64,000 nucleotides of DNA. Source: Micromonospora alfalfae (lineage in GTDB: Bacteria; Actinomycetota; Actinomycetes; Mycobacteriales; Micromonosporaceae). Location: assembly GCF_022230925.1 (NCBI RefSeq), contig NZ_JAKKFH010000001.1, forward strand, positions 186,001 through 250,000, written 5' to 3'. Numbering within the stretch: the first letter of the stretch is position 1; every line of letters starts with the position of its first letter. The notes beneath the pieces were generated by a model. That model ran no database searches, had not been told where the DNA came from, and was given only the letters and a program-made list of their open reading frames with translations. The position numbers were made by a program, and so were the translations under genes. Below are positions 9,193-17,049 of the stretch, piece after piece.

Positions 9193-9867
9193 TCAGCGAA
9201 GCACTTCGACAGTGTTGCGGCGCACCAGGTTCTTGCCCGGCTCGCGAATCTGTTCCATCGCTGCGGAGTTGAGCAGCACGCAGCTACCCGACGGGCCGGT
9301 CACCGTCACAGTGGTCGCCCGGTTGTTGTCAAGGTTGGTCACCCGCAGCCGGGTGCCGACCGGGAACTGTCCGCTGGTCGCCGCCGGTCCGGCCGCCTCC
9401 TCGAAGAAGGTGATCGCCCCGGAGCACGCCGACCGGGGCGCCGGGCCGGGCGCGCCGGGAGACGCGGCGCCCGGACGGACGGTGCCGGGGGCCGGAGCGC
9501 CGGCGGGCGGGGCAGCGCCGTCGACGCGTTCCACCACGTTGCGGCGGATCACGTTCTTCCCCGGCTCGCGGACCAGCTCCATGGCCGCCGCGTTGAGCAG
9601 CACGCAACTGCCCGACGGGCCGGTCACCGTCACAGTGGCAGCCCGGTTGTTGTCCAGGTTGGTCACCCGCAGCCGGGTACCCACCGGGAACCGGTCGCTG
9701 GTCGCCGCCGGTGCCCCACCCTCAGCGGAGAAGGTGACCGAGCCGGAGCAGACCGACGACCGCGCCGGGGCCGTGTCGGCGAAACCGAAGCTGGTCCCCA
9801 CCGACACGCCCACCGCGGCGAGCACCGCCACGCTCGCTGCCAGCACGTGCCTGCGCTGCACCCTCAT
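9193..9867 (-). CDS. Secreted protein with two tandem RlpA-like (DPBB-like) domains
   Basis: A 224-residue predicted exported protein with an N-terminal Arg/His-rich stretch, a hydrophobic helix and an Ala-rich cleavage region ending near ADTAPA. Two copies of a ~65-residue unit follow, each with FPVGTRLRVTNLDNNRA, GPSGSCVLLN and REPGKN, separated by a Pro/Gly/Ala linker. The VTNLDN signature recalls the double-psi beta-barrel of RlpA-type proteins, but the enzymatic RlpA residues are not obvious. The ATG at 9867 is preferred (GGGAG 8 bases upstream) over GTG 9876. The two units are about 90% alike in DNA over 90 bases, so the duplication is recent. The function may be cell-wall binding. Confidence 0.6.
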   Translation of the reverse strand: MRVQRRHVLAASVAVLAAVGVSVGTSFGFADTAPARSSVCSGSVTFSAEGGAPAATSDRFPVGTRLRVTNLDNNRAATVTVTGPSGSCVLLNAAAMELVREPGKNVIRRNVVERVDGAAPPAGAPAPGTVRPGAASPGAPGPAPRSACSGAITFFEEAAGPAATSGQFPVGTRLRVTNLDNNRATTVTVTGPSGSCVLLNSAAMEQIREPGKNLVRRNTVEVLR

Positions 9868-9924
9868 CGCCGTCACTCCCGTCCTCGGTGGTGTCCTTCA
9901 CTCACCGGTACGGACCGGAGCGTC

Positions 9925-10602
9925 CTACCGTTCAGCCGGCACGGGTATCGATCGTGCGGCGGCCAGGTCCACCGGCCCGTACCGGGTGCGCGGGGCCCCG
10001 GTGATCAGCGCCCAGTAACGGTCGCCGTACGACCAGTGCCACCACTCGGTCGGGTAGTTGACCATCCCCGCGCCGCCGAGGGCGTCCACCATGATCTGCC
10101 GGTGCCGGCGGGCGGTGCCGCCGATCGCCGGCGCGTCGGTGAAGCAGGCGTCGGCACTGTCCTCCGGGGTGGCGTCGATGGCAGTGCCCAGGTCCAGTTC
10201 CACACCGTCGTCCGTGCAGATCGTCAGGTCCACCGCGCCGCCCGTGCTGTGCGGGGCCACCTCGACCGGTGAGACGAACTTCGTGGTCTCCCGGTGCAGC
10301 CGCTGCGGCGACCAGTCCGGGTGCCGCCGGCGCAGCTCGTCCCGGTAGCCGGTGAAGATGGCCAGTTGCGCCTGGTACGGCCGGTAGCCCTCGACCACCA
10401 GCAGGCGCAGCCCACCGGGCAGGGCACGCTGCGCGGCGAGCAGCCGCTCCACGACACCGGCCCGCAACCTTGCGTACGCCCCGGCCGGGTCGGCCGCCCG
10501 GCCGTCGAGCCGCAACTCCGGCAGCTCACGCAGGTCCACGAACTCGTCGCCGTCGTCGGCGCTGGGCACCGCCGCCACCCGGGGGTCGGAGAGCAGGATC
10601 AT
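9925..10602 (-). CDS. vanX: VanX-type D-alanyl-D-alanine dipeptidase (peptidase M15D)
   Basis: A 225-residue zinc dipeptidase with the VanX active-site set. R74 is in EGYRPYQ, zinc ligands H118 and D125 are in PHSTGGAVDL, and E186 and H189 are in EWWHW. VanX enzymes cleave D-Ala-D-Ala and spare D-Ala-D-Lac or altered dipeptides. No signal peptide is present, so it is cytoplasmic. The ATG at 10602 has GGGGAG six bases upstream and overlaps the ligase stop (ATGA), meaning translational coupling. With the ligase, PLP enzyme and two-component pair upstream, it completes a van-like operon. Confidence 0.87.
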   Translation of the reverse strand: MILLSDPRVAAVPSADDGDEFVDLRELPELRLDGRAADPAGAYARLRAGVVERLLAAQRALPGGLRLLVVEGYRPYQAQLAIFTGYRDELRRRHPDWSPQRLHRETTKFVSPVEVAPHSTGGAVDLTICTDDGVELDLGTAIDATPEDSADACFTDAPAIGGTARRHRQIMVDALGGAGMVNYPTEWWHWSYGDRYWALITGAPRTRYGPVDLAAARSIPVPAER

Positions 10603-11729
10603 CGGATGCTCCCCGCCGTGCTCGCCGACCGTTCCGCATGCCGGAGCCGGGCCAACTCGACGAGTCGGTCCACCACCTCCCGATAGCTGACCCCGACGGC
10701 AGCCCACACCTTCGGGTACATCGAGTGCGCGGTGAAGCCGGGCATCGTGTTCAGCTCGTTGACGTACAGCTCACCGGTCGTCTCGTCGTAGAAGAAGTCG
10801 ACCCGGGCCAGACCCCAACCGCCGATCGCGGCGAACGCGCGCAGCGACAGCTCGCGGACCCGAGCGCTCACCTCGTCCGGCAGCACGGCGGGGACGATCA
10901 TCGGGTCGGCGTCGCCGAAGTACTTCTGCTGGTAGTCGAACCAGCCGCCGCTGACCTGCACCTCGCCCACCGCCGACGCCTCGGGACGCCAGCCACCGAG
11001 CACCGCGCACTCCAACTCCCGGCCGGCGACGCCCTGCTCGACCATGACGAGTTGGTCGTGGCGAAGCGCCTCCTCCACGGCGGCGGCCAGGTCGTCACCC
11101 TCGCCGACGCGGGAGATGCCGATCGACGAGCCCATGCTGGCCGGCTTGACGAACAGTGGCCGGCTCAGCCCGGTCACCAGCTTCTCCGGGTCGTCGACAG
11201 CCCGGTAGGTGTGCGCGTCGAACGACACGTACGGGGTGACGGGGATGCCCTCGGCGCGCAGCGCCCGCTTCATCGCCACCTTGTTCATGCCGACCGCCGA
11301 GGCGAGGATGCCGCACCCGACGTACGGCACGTTCAGTGACTCCAGCAGCCCCTGCACCACCCCGTCCTCGCCGTACGGGCCGTGCAGCACCGGGAAGACG
11401 ACGTCCAGCTCGGCGTGCACAGCGCCGGGGGCATTACCGGCGGACACCTGCACGACACCCGGACGAGGACCGGCCCGCAACTCGACAGCCGGACCGGTCA
11501 CCACCAACTGGTCGTCGATGGCCCGCTCGCCGGCCGGTCGGTCGCGCAACTCGGCCAGCAGCGCGTCGGGCATCAGCCGGAAGCCGCCGCCGCGGGTGAC
11601 GCCGATGGCGACAGTGCGGTAGCCGCCACCGGCGAGCGCCCGGGCCACCCCGAGCGCGGAGGCACAGGAGACCTCGTGCTCCGCCGACGGTCCACCGAAC
11701 AGGATTCCGATCCGAACCGGCGCGCTCAC
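10599..11729 (-). CDS. D-alanine--D-X ligase (Ddl/Van family, ATP-grasp)
   Basis: This 376-residue ATP-grasp ligase has FGGPSAEHEVS at 11-21, the nucleotide-site lysine in FVKPAS at 195, GSSIG, and the Mg-binding ELNTMPGF near 325. The omega-loop region WFDYQQKY keeps the KY pair (269-270) typical of D-Ala-D-Ala ligases rather than the VanA-type loop. It joins D-Ala to a second D-amino acid for peptidoglycan. D-Ala-D-Ser is an alternative, given the upstream PLP enzyme. GTG 11729 overlaps the PLP-enzyme stop (GTGA). It may be a second, inducible Ddl. Confidence 0.87.
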   Translation of the reverse strand: MSAPVRIGILFGGPSAEHEVSCASALGVARALAGGGYRTVAIGVTRGGGFRLMPDALLAELRDRPAGERAIDDQLVVTGPAVELRAGPRPGVVQVSAGNAPGAVHAELDVVFPVLHGPYGEDGVVQGLLESLNVPYVGCGILASAVGMNKVAMKRALRAEGIPVTPYVSFDAHTYRAVDDPEKLVTGLSRPLFVKPASMGSSIGISRVGEGDDLAAAVEEALRHDQLVMVEQGVAGRELECAVLGGWRPEASAVGEVQVSGGWFDYQQKYFGDADPMIVPAVLPDEVSARVRELSLRAFAAIGGWGLARVDFFYDETTGELYVNELNTMPGFTAHSMYPKVWAAVGVSYREVVDRLVELARLRHAERSASTAGSIR

Positions 11730-12736
11730 GCCACCGCCCCTTCCTCAGCCAGGTCGGCGGATCGCGGGGCCATCAAGCGGGCCACCAGCGCCTCCTCCAC
11801 GTTCCCGCCGGTCAGCACCACGCCCACCGTCCGCTGCCGGTCGGCGTCCGGCGGAAGCCGGAGAGCGCCGGCCAGTCCCGCCGCCCCGGACGGCTCGGCG
11901 AGCACCTTGAGCTCCGTCAGGATCAGCCGGAACGCCGCCGCGATCTCGTCGTCGTCGACCCGGACGACAGCGCGCAGCGTGTTCCGCACGATGGCGAACG
12001 GCAGCTCCCCCACGCAGGACGGCCGCAGCCCGTCCGCGATGGTGGGCGCCGGCGACACCGGCACGCGTACACCTGCGGCGAGGCTGCGGGCGAGCGAGTC
12101 GCAACCCACCGGCTCCACGCCGTACACATCGATGCCGGACCCGGCGGCGGCCAGGCACGCGCCGGCCACCCCGCCACCACCACCCACCGGTACGACAAGC
12201 GCGTCCAACGGCGTCCCCGCGCGCTCGGCGTCCTCGATCAGCTCCAGGCTCGCGGTGCCCTGCCCGGCGATCACGTCCGGGTGGTCGTACGCGTCGACGA
12301 CCGGGTGGCCGCTCTCGTCGCTGAGCCCGTTGGCCACCGCCACCCGCTCCTCGACGCTGGTGCCGGCGAACACCACCCGCGCTCCCGCAGCACGCGCCCG
12401 GTCGACCTTCGTCGATGCCGCGTCGACAGGCAGCACCACTGTCGCCGCGAGCCCGTGCTGCCGCGCCGCCAACGCCACCGCCACCGCGTGGTTGCCGGTG
12501 CTCTGCGCGATCACCCCGGTGTGGCCGGCCACCGCGAGGCGGCCGACCGCCCGCAGGGCGCCCCGCATCTTGTACGAGCCGCCGTTCTGAAGGTTCTCCG
12601 CCTTGAGCAGGACCCGCGCCCGGGCAAGCTCGTCGATCACCGGGGAGCGCAGCACGGGGGTACGGACCACGCGGCCGGAAAGCCAGCGGCTGGCCTCCTC
12701 GACATCGGCCCGGACCTGGCCAACGGTGCGTGTCAT
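11726..12736 (-). CDS. Fold-type II PLP enzyme: serine/threonine dehydratase or serine racemase
   Basis: The 336-residue product has the PLP lysine K56 in GGSYKMRGA, the STGNHA phosphate/substrate loop, a glycine-rich PVGGGGG loop and a C-terminal LTGGN. These are hallmarks of the threonine dehydratase/serine racemase family, without a C-terminal ACT domain. Family members deaminate L-Ser or L-Thr, and some racemise serine. The ATG at 12736 has GGAG five bases upstream. The gene lies 74 bp after the sensor kinase and overlaps the ligase start. Being translationally coupled to a D-Ala-D-X ligase makes D-serine supply an attractive but unproven role. Confidence 0.8.
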   Translation of the reverse strand: MTRTVGQVRADVEEASRWLSGRVVRTPVLRSPVIDELARARVLLKAENLQNGGSYKMRGALRAVGRLAVAGHTGVIAQSTGNHAVAVALAARQHGLAATVVLPVDAASTKVDRARAAGARVVFAGTSVEERVAVANGLSDESGHPVVDAYDHPDVIAGQGTASLELIEDAERAGTPLDALVVPVGGGGGVAGACLAAAGSGIDVYGVEPVGCDSLARSLAAGVRVPVSPAPTIADGLRPSCVGELPFAIVRNTLRAVVRVDDDEIAAAFRLILTELKVLAEPSGAAGLAGALRLPPDADRQRTVGVVLTGGNVEEALVARLMAPRSADLAEEGAVA

Positions 12737-12810
12737 CGTCTCTCCTTTTTCGGGCACACCACAGGCGGGATCCAGCGGTACGTGGACCCCGGTGACTGAG
12801 GGTGGAAGTG

Positions 12811-13875
12811 TCAGGTCAAGGTGGGTAGCTGAACGTCGACCCGTAGGCCGCCGTACTCGGCGGGCCGGGCCGCGATGATGCCGTCGTGGGCCTGGGTGAT
12901 CGAACGGGCGATGGCCAGGCCCAGGCCGGCCCCACCGCCCTGCGAGGTCCGGTCCCGGGCGAGTCGGCGGAACGGCTCGAACAGACCGGCCACCGCCTCG
13001 GCCGGTACGGGCTGACCGGTGTTCACCACCGACAGCGCGGGCACGCCGCTCACCACGACGGTCAGTGAGCCGCCCGGCCGGTTGTACTTGATCCCGTTCT
13101 CCACCAGGTTGGTGACCAGGCGTTCCAGCAGCACCCGCTCACCGACGACGACCCGGGGTACGAGATGGGTCTCCACTGTGATCCCGGCTTCCCGGGCCCG
13201 GTCCAGGTATCCAGCCAGCACCGCCTCGACGATCGTGTCCAACCGCTGCGGTATCCGCGATCGGAGGCCCTGGTCGCTCTCGCTGAGCGCGAGCAGGCCC
13301 TCGATCAGTCGTTCGTTGCGCTCATTGGTCTCCAACAGCTGACTGGTCAGCAGCTCCAACTGCTCACCGGTGAGCGCCCTGGCCATACCGACCTCGATGA
13401 GCGTCCGCTGCACGGCGAGGGGCGTCCGCAGCTCGTGCGAGGCGTTAGCGGCGAACCGCCGCTGCCCCTCGTACCCGGCGGAGACGCGTTCCATCATCTC
13501 GTCGATCGCCCGGGACAGCCGGGCCAGCTCATCGCTGCCCCGGGGCCGAATCCGGTGACCGAGGTTCTGCGGGCCGAGATGCCCGATCGGCCCGGCCAGG
13601 TCAGCGACCGGACGCAGGCACCACACAGCGGCGAACCAGAGGCCCCCCAGGACGGCCACCGTCACGAGCAGCACAGCCACCAGGGGAAGCATGAACGCAC
13701 CCGGCCGCACGTTGCCGCACACCGTCGCCAACCCGGGCACGGGCAGATCACAGAGCTGCTGCCCCCAGGTCCAGGTGAACCCCGACAGCCACTTCCCCAT
13801 CGCCGGCAGTACCGGACCGGCCAGCAGCGCCAGCAGCCCCACCAGCAGCACCCGACGTCGGGGCGTCCAGCTCAC
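12811..13875 (-). CDS. Two-component sensor histidine kinase
   Basis: A 354-residue membrane kinase. TM1 is at ~9-27, followed by a short ~30-residue extracytoplasmic segment with two Cys, TM2 at ~60-86 and a HAMP segment. The H-box is NASHELRTP with the phospho-acceptor H147, then an N-box (NLVENGIKYN) and a G-box (GAGLGLAI). The small sensor loop suggests detection in or at the membrane. GTG 13875 overlaps the response-regulator stop (GTGA). It is the likely sensor for the downstream PLP enzyme, ligase and VanX genes, as in VanS, though it could equally be a general cell-envelope sensor. Confidence 0.88.
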   Translation of the reverse strand: MSWTPRRRVLLVGLLALLAGPVLPAMGKWLSGFTWTWGQQLCDLPVPGLATVCGNVRPGAFMLPLVAVLLVTVAVLGGLWFAAVWCLRPVADLAGPIGHLGPQNLGHRIRPRGSDELARLSRAIDEMMERVSAGYEGQRRFAANASHELRTPLAVQRTLIEVGMARALTGEQLELLTSQLLETNERNERLIEGLLALSESDQGLRSRIPQRLDTIVEAVLAGYLDRAREAGITVETHLVPRVVVGERVLLERLVTNLVENGIKYNRPGGSLTVVVSGVPALSVVNTGQPVPAEAVAGLFEPFRRLARDRTSQGGGAGLGLAIARSITQAHDGIIAARPAEYGGLRVDVQLPTLT

Positions 13876-14537
13876 GCCGCGCCGCCGATGCGGTAGCCGG
13901 CCTTCGGAACGGTGTGGATGATCGCGGGATCGCCGAGCTTTTTACGCAGGGTCATCACGGTGACCCGTACGGCGTTGGTGAACGGGTCCGCGAACTCGTC
14001 CCAGGCCTGCTCCAACAACTCCTCGGCGCTGACCACCTGGCCGTCCGCGCGGAGCAGCACGTGCAGCACAGCGAACTCCTTCGGGCTCAGCGCGAGGGGA
14101 CGGCCGTCCCGGGTGGCCAGGTGCCGGCCCACGTCCAACGCCAGGCCGTCCCGGGCGAGCACCGGTGGCAGCGCCGGCGTGGACCGTCGCCCGAGGGCCT
14201 GCACCCGGGCCACCAGCTCGGCGAAGGCGAACGGCTTGGTCAGGTAGTCGTCCGCGCCGAGGCCGAGACCCTCCACCCGGTCCCGGATGCCGGCCGCCGC
14301 TGTGAGCAGCAGCACCCGGGTGCCGACCTGTGAGTCGGCGATGCTGCGGCACACCTCGTCGCCGGTGTGTCCGGGCATGTCCCGGTCCAGCACCGCAACG
14401 TCGTACCGGTTCACCCCGACCCGCTCCAGCGCACCGTCACCGTCGTAGCAGACGTCGACGGCCATCGAGAGACGTCGCAGCCCTTCGGCCACCGTGTCCG
14501 CCAACAACCGCTCGTCGTCCGCCACCAGCACCCGCAC
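13872..14537 (-). CDS. OmpR-family response regulator
   Basis: A 221-residue regulator with a receiver domain (acidic pocket D7/D8, phospho-acceptor D51 in VLDRDMPG, T79, K101 in LTKPF) and an OmpR/PhoB winged helix ending in VPKAGYRIGG. I chose GTG 14537 because the receiver starts at once (MRVLVADDE) and GGGAG lies 8 bases upstream. It heads the five-gene operon RR-kinase-PLP enzyme-ligase-VanX. Upstream at about 14588-14605 the spacer contains TTACAGAACCC followed by TTAACCC, a possible direct-repeat site for autoregulation. Confidence 0.88.
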   Translation of the reverse strand: MRVLVADDERLLADTVAEGLRRLSMAVDVCYDGDGALERVGVNRYDVAVLDRDMPGHTGDEVCRSIADSQVGTRVLLLTAAAGIRDRVEGLGLGADDYLTKPFAFAELVARVQALGRRSTPALPPVLARDGLALDVGRHLATRDGRPLALSPKEFAVLHVLLRADGQVVSAEELLEQAWDEFADPFTNAVRVTVMTLRKKLGDPAIIHTVPKAGYRIGGAA

Positions 14538-14825
14538 GTTTTCCGCTCCCCCGAGTTCGGCTTGCCCGGCATACCGTCGCAGGCCCGGGTTAAGGGTTCT
14601 GTAAGCACCCGTCGCAGCCATCCTCCACGCGGGTGTCCAGCGGGCAAACCACCGCAAGCCAGTCTCGGTCGACTTCGTGCCCGTGTCAGTTCATCTGGGT
14701 CGTCCGTCCCCACCGACCACGGAGATTGCCATCCAAAGATGAGCTGCCTCACAAGAGACCCCACCCCGTGCCCTCGCCCTGAAGTCCACCCCGCCCCGCC
14801 CCGCCCCGCCCCGCCCCGCCCCGCC
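14538..14825. other. Spacer: probable promoter of the van-like operon plus a (CCCCG)7 tract
   Basis: No gene was recognised here. The part near 14540-14610 should hold the response-regulator promoter. At 14789-14823 there are seven perfect CCCCG units abutting palindrome copy A. A short CGGGG stretch beyond the palindrome lets the tract extend the palindrome's stem. Confidence 0.5.
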
Positions 14826-14892
14826 GATCTTGCACTTTGTGTTGCCCAAATGTCCCGATGGCGTTATTCGTCGAGGCAGAAAGTGCAAGATC
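14826..14892. repeat. GATC-tipped 67-bp palindrome, copy A
   Basis: The ends GATCTTGCACTTT and AAAGTGCAAGATC are perfect 13-base inverted repeats around a non-conserved core. The copy lies 18 bp past the stop of the minus-strand gene ending at 14911. It is one of five copies of near-identical length in the window and may end transcription. Confidence 0.85.
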
Positions 14893-14910
14893 GACGGGGG
14901 CGGGGCGGGG

Positions 14911-15756
14911 TTAGGAGAGGGCGGCTCGGATGGTGGCTTTGATGTGTTGGGGGCGGCGGTAGAGGTCACGATCGGTGAAATAGCGCATCCGCCAACCGGC
15001 CGCATCCAGCCAGTTGACCCGTTCCCGGTCGTGCCTGAGCCGGTCGCGGTCCAGGTGCGACAGTCCGTCGTACTCGATGCCGATTCGGTGTTCGCGGTAA
15101 CCCAGGTCGAGCCGGTACAGGGGGATGCCATGGCGGTCGGCCACCCATAGTTGCGGCTCCGGCGGGGGCAGCCCTCCGTCGATCAGGATCAGTCGCAACT
15201 GGCTTTCCTGTCGGCACTCCGCCCGACCGTCCGCCAGCGGTATGAGTTGCCGGGCCTGGCGCACACCACGCAATGCGTTGTGTGCCGCAACCTCGGCCAG
15301 CAGGTCGTCCTGGGTGACCAAGCCCGACCGGAGCGCGGCGTCGAGCACCGGGAGTGCGTCGAGCCGCCGAACGGCGCGAGCCAGGTCGACTGCACAGCGA
15401 GCCGCTGGCACGCAGGGCAGATCTCCAACGAAGACGGGCCGAGCGGGTAGGACCGTCCGGTGGACTATCACCCCGGGCAGACGCGGCTTTTGCACCTCGG
15501 CGGGCAACTGGATGTGAATCAGATCGTCGCGCAGCACCCCGAAGCCGTATCGGCGAGCGGCACTCTGCCCCGCCAACATCGCCCCATCGGGTAGCCGGAG
15601 CATCAGTGCACGCAGCGTGTCATCGTCGCTGCAGGGTTGGTCGGCGTAGACCCCTCTGCGTACGCGGTGCAACTCCTCGCGGTCGAGCCGACTACGGATC
15701 CGACCGACGGTGAGCTGCCGCATGAGTGCGTCAGTACGCCACAACTGAGTAGCCAT
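14911..15756 (-). CDS. AbiEi-like / DUF559 endonuclease-fold protein
   Basis: A ~281-residue protein. The N-terminal part has a helix-turn-helix-like AbiEi antitoxin look (LTVGRIRSRLDREELHRVRRGVYA). The C-terminal part is Vsr/DUF559 endonuclease-like, with YRLDLGYREHRIGIEYDG, a HDRERVNWLDAAGWR segment and a final FTDRDLY. Such single-gene AbiEi/DUF559 proteins are widespread in actinobacteria and mostly uncharacterised, and no toxin partner (AbiEii type) is adjacent. The start is uncertain: ATG 15756 was chosen, and ATG 15786 is also in frame, neither with a strong Shine-Dalgarno. It is flanked on both sides by GATC-tipped palindromes A and B. Confidence 0.7.
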   Translation of the reverse strand: MATQLWRTDALMRQLTVGRIRSRLDREELHRVRRGVYADQPCSDDDTLRALMLRLPDGAMLAGQSAARRYGFGVLRDDLIHIQLPAEVQKPRLPGVIVHRTVLPARPVFVGDLPCVPAARCAVDLARAVRRLDALPVLDAALRSGLVTQDDLLAEVAAHNALRGVRQARQLIPLADGRAECRQESQLRLILIDGGLPPPEPQLWVADRHGIPLYRLDLGYREHRIGIEYDGLSHLDRDRLRHDRERVNWLDAAGWRMRYFTDRDLYRRPQHIKATIRAALS

Positions 15757-15906
15757 GGAAGCAGGCTGACCAATCCAGGACCCCATAGAGGTCCCGCGAT
15801 GACCACCTGTGGAAAACGATCCCCCTTGTGGACAACCCCCAACCCCACCCCCTGTCGTGCTAGCGCCTCACACTGCAGGAGTCCCACCCAGAACCCTCAC
15901 CCCCGC

Positions 15907-15974
15907 GATCTTGCACTTCCTGTCGTCGATATGCCCGATAGGAAATGAAAAGTGAGCACAGAAAGTGCAAGATC
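15907..15974. repeat. GATC-tipped 68-bp palindrome, copy B
   Basis: GATCTTGCACTT pairs with AAGTGCAAGATC, and the stem is extended by flanking CCCCG/CGGGG-type bases. It lies 37 bp beyond the stop of the minus-strand gene ending at 16012. Confidence 0.85.
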
Positions 15975-16011
15975 GCCGGGGCAGGGGGTGGGTGCACGGG
16001 TGGGGGTGGGG

Positions 16012-16779
16012 TTAGTCGCAGGCTATGCCGTCGCCGTCTCGGTCCAGGTCGTAGATGTCGTTGCCGATGACCCTGATCGGTCCGCTGACGTAGGCGGGGC
16101 CGTTGCCACTACCACCCGCGCAGTCGACGTCGCTGGCGATCGGGACGCAGCCGCTGTAGTTCGGGTCGCACTTCGACGACTGCGGCTTCTTGGTGCCGAC
16201 GGCCACCACCTGGGTCACCGGCTGCTTCGTCACGGCGGACTTGACCAGCTTCTTGGCGGTCCGCACACCGTCGGTGGTGGTCACCTCGTAGGTCAGGGTC
16301 CGGACCCCGTTCACGCCCTTGGTCCGGACGACCCGCCTGCCCTCGGCCAGTGACGAGTCCTTGACGGTCCGCTGGCCGTACCGGATGGTGGCCTGTTCCG
16401 TCACTGTCGTCACCTGCACCACCGGCGCGGCTGCCGCCGACGAGGGTGCCACCGACGAGGGCGCAGTGGCGGGCTCCGACGGGGGCGTGGTGGAGGGCGC
16501 GGCGATGGCCGGGGTGTCCTGGGCCGGTTCGCCGGGCGCAGCCAGGATCGGCTGCTGCGCCTGCTCGGCGGCGGTGCCGGTCTTGGTCGGTTCCGGCTCG
16601 CCGGTCAACGCGCCGACGATGGCGGTGCCAGTGCAGCAGAGCAGCAGGATCGACAGCGTCACCGAGCCGAGGATCACGGCGACCCGGCCGGCGGGAGTGG
16701 CCCGCCGGAACCAGTTCGGTCGGGGCGTCTGGCCGAACGACGGCGGGTACGGCGGCCCCGGGTTCTGTGGTGGTTGCAT
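16012..16779 (-). CDS. Membrane-anchored G5-domain / excalibur calcium-binding protein
   Basis: A 255-residue protein with a Pro-rich cytoplasmic N-terminus, one membrane segment near 33-56 (VAVILGSVTLSILLLCCTG), then a long Ala/Pro/Ser/Thr-rich spacer. A G5 domain follows around 118-195 (the TVKDSSLAEGRRVVRTKG region). The C-terminus is an excalibur motif with paired Cys and a calcium-binding loop DLDRDGDGIACD. G5 domains are linked to binding N-acetylglucosamine-containing wall polymers, so an extracytoplasmic wall-associated role is likely. The ATG at 16779 starts just ahead of MQPPQNPG; an upstream in-frame ATG adds a poor extension. Palindrome B follows the stop. Confidence 0.8.
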   Translation of the reverse strand: MQPPQNPGPPYPPSFGQTPRPNWFRRATPAGRVAVILGSVTLSILLLCCTGTAIVGALTGEPEPTKTGTAAEQAQQPILAAPGEPAQDTPAIAAPSTTPPSEPATAPSSVAPSSAAAAPVVQVTTVTEQATIRYGQRTVKDSSLAEGRRVVRTKGVNGVRTLTYEVTTTDGVRTAKKLVKSAVTKQPVTQVVAVGTKKPQSSKCDPNYSGCVPIASDVDCAGGSGNGPAYVSGPIRVIGNDIYDLDRDGDGIACD

Positions 16780-17049
16780 CGTCACGGCGATGAGTGTCGT
16801 CGCAAACACAGCCTGCAATATCCACCGTCGCGCTCGTCACCTGCGCCTTTCGCCTCAAGGAAAGATCAGTGGGCGCGTTCGTGGGCGACGAGTCGACAGA
16901 CGTGCCAACCCTCCAGGCTGGCCGGGCAGGGCCGATCGTGCGGGTGTCAACACCGCCAAAAGCCGCAGATCACCATGCACCGCGTCGACAAGGGATCGGA
17001 GGCCCAACGGCGGCGACGGAACTGTCGCGATGCCGTCAGCGCCGCATGC

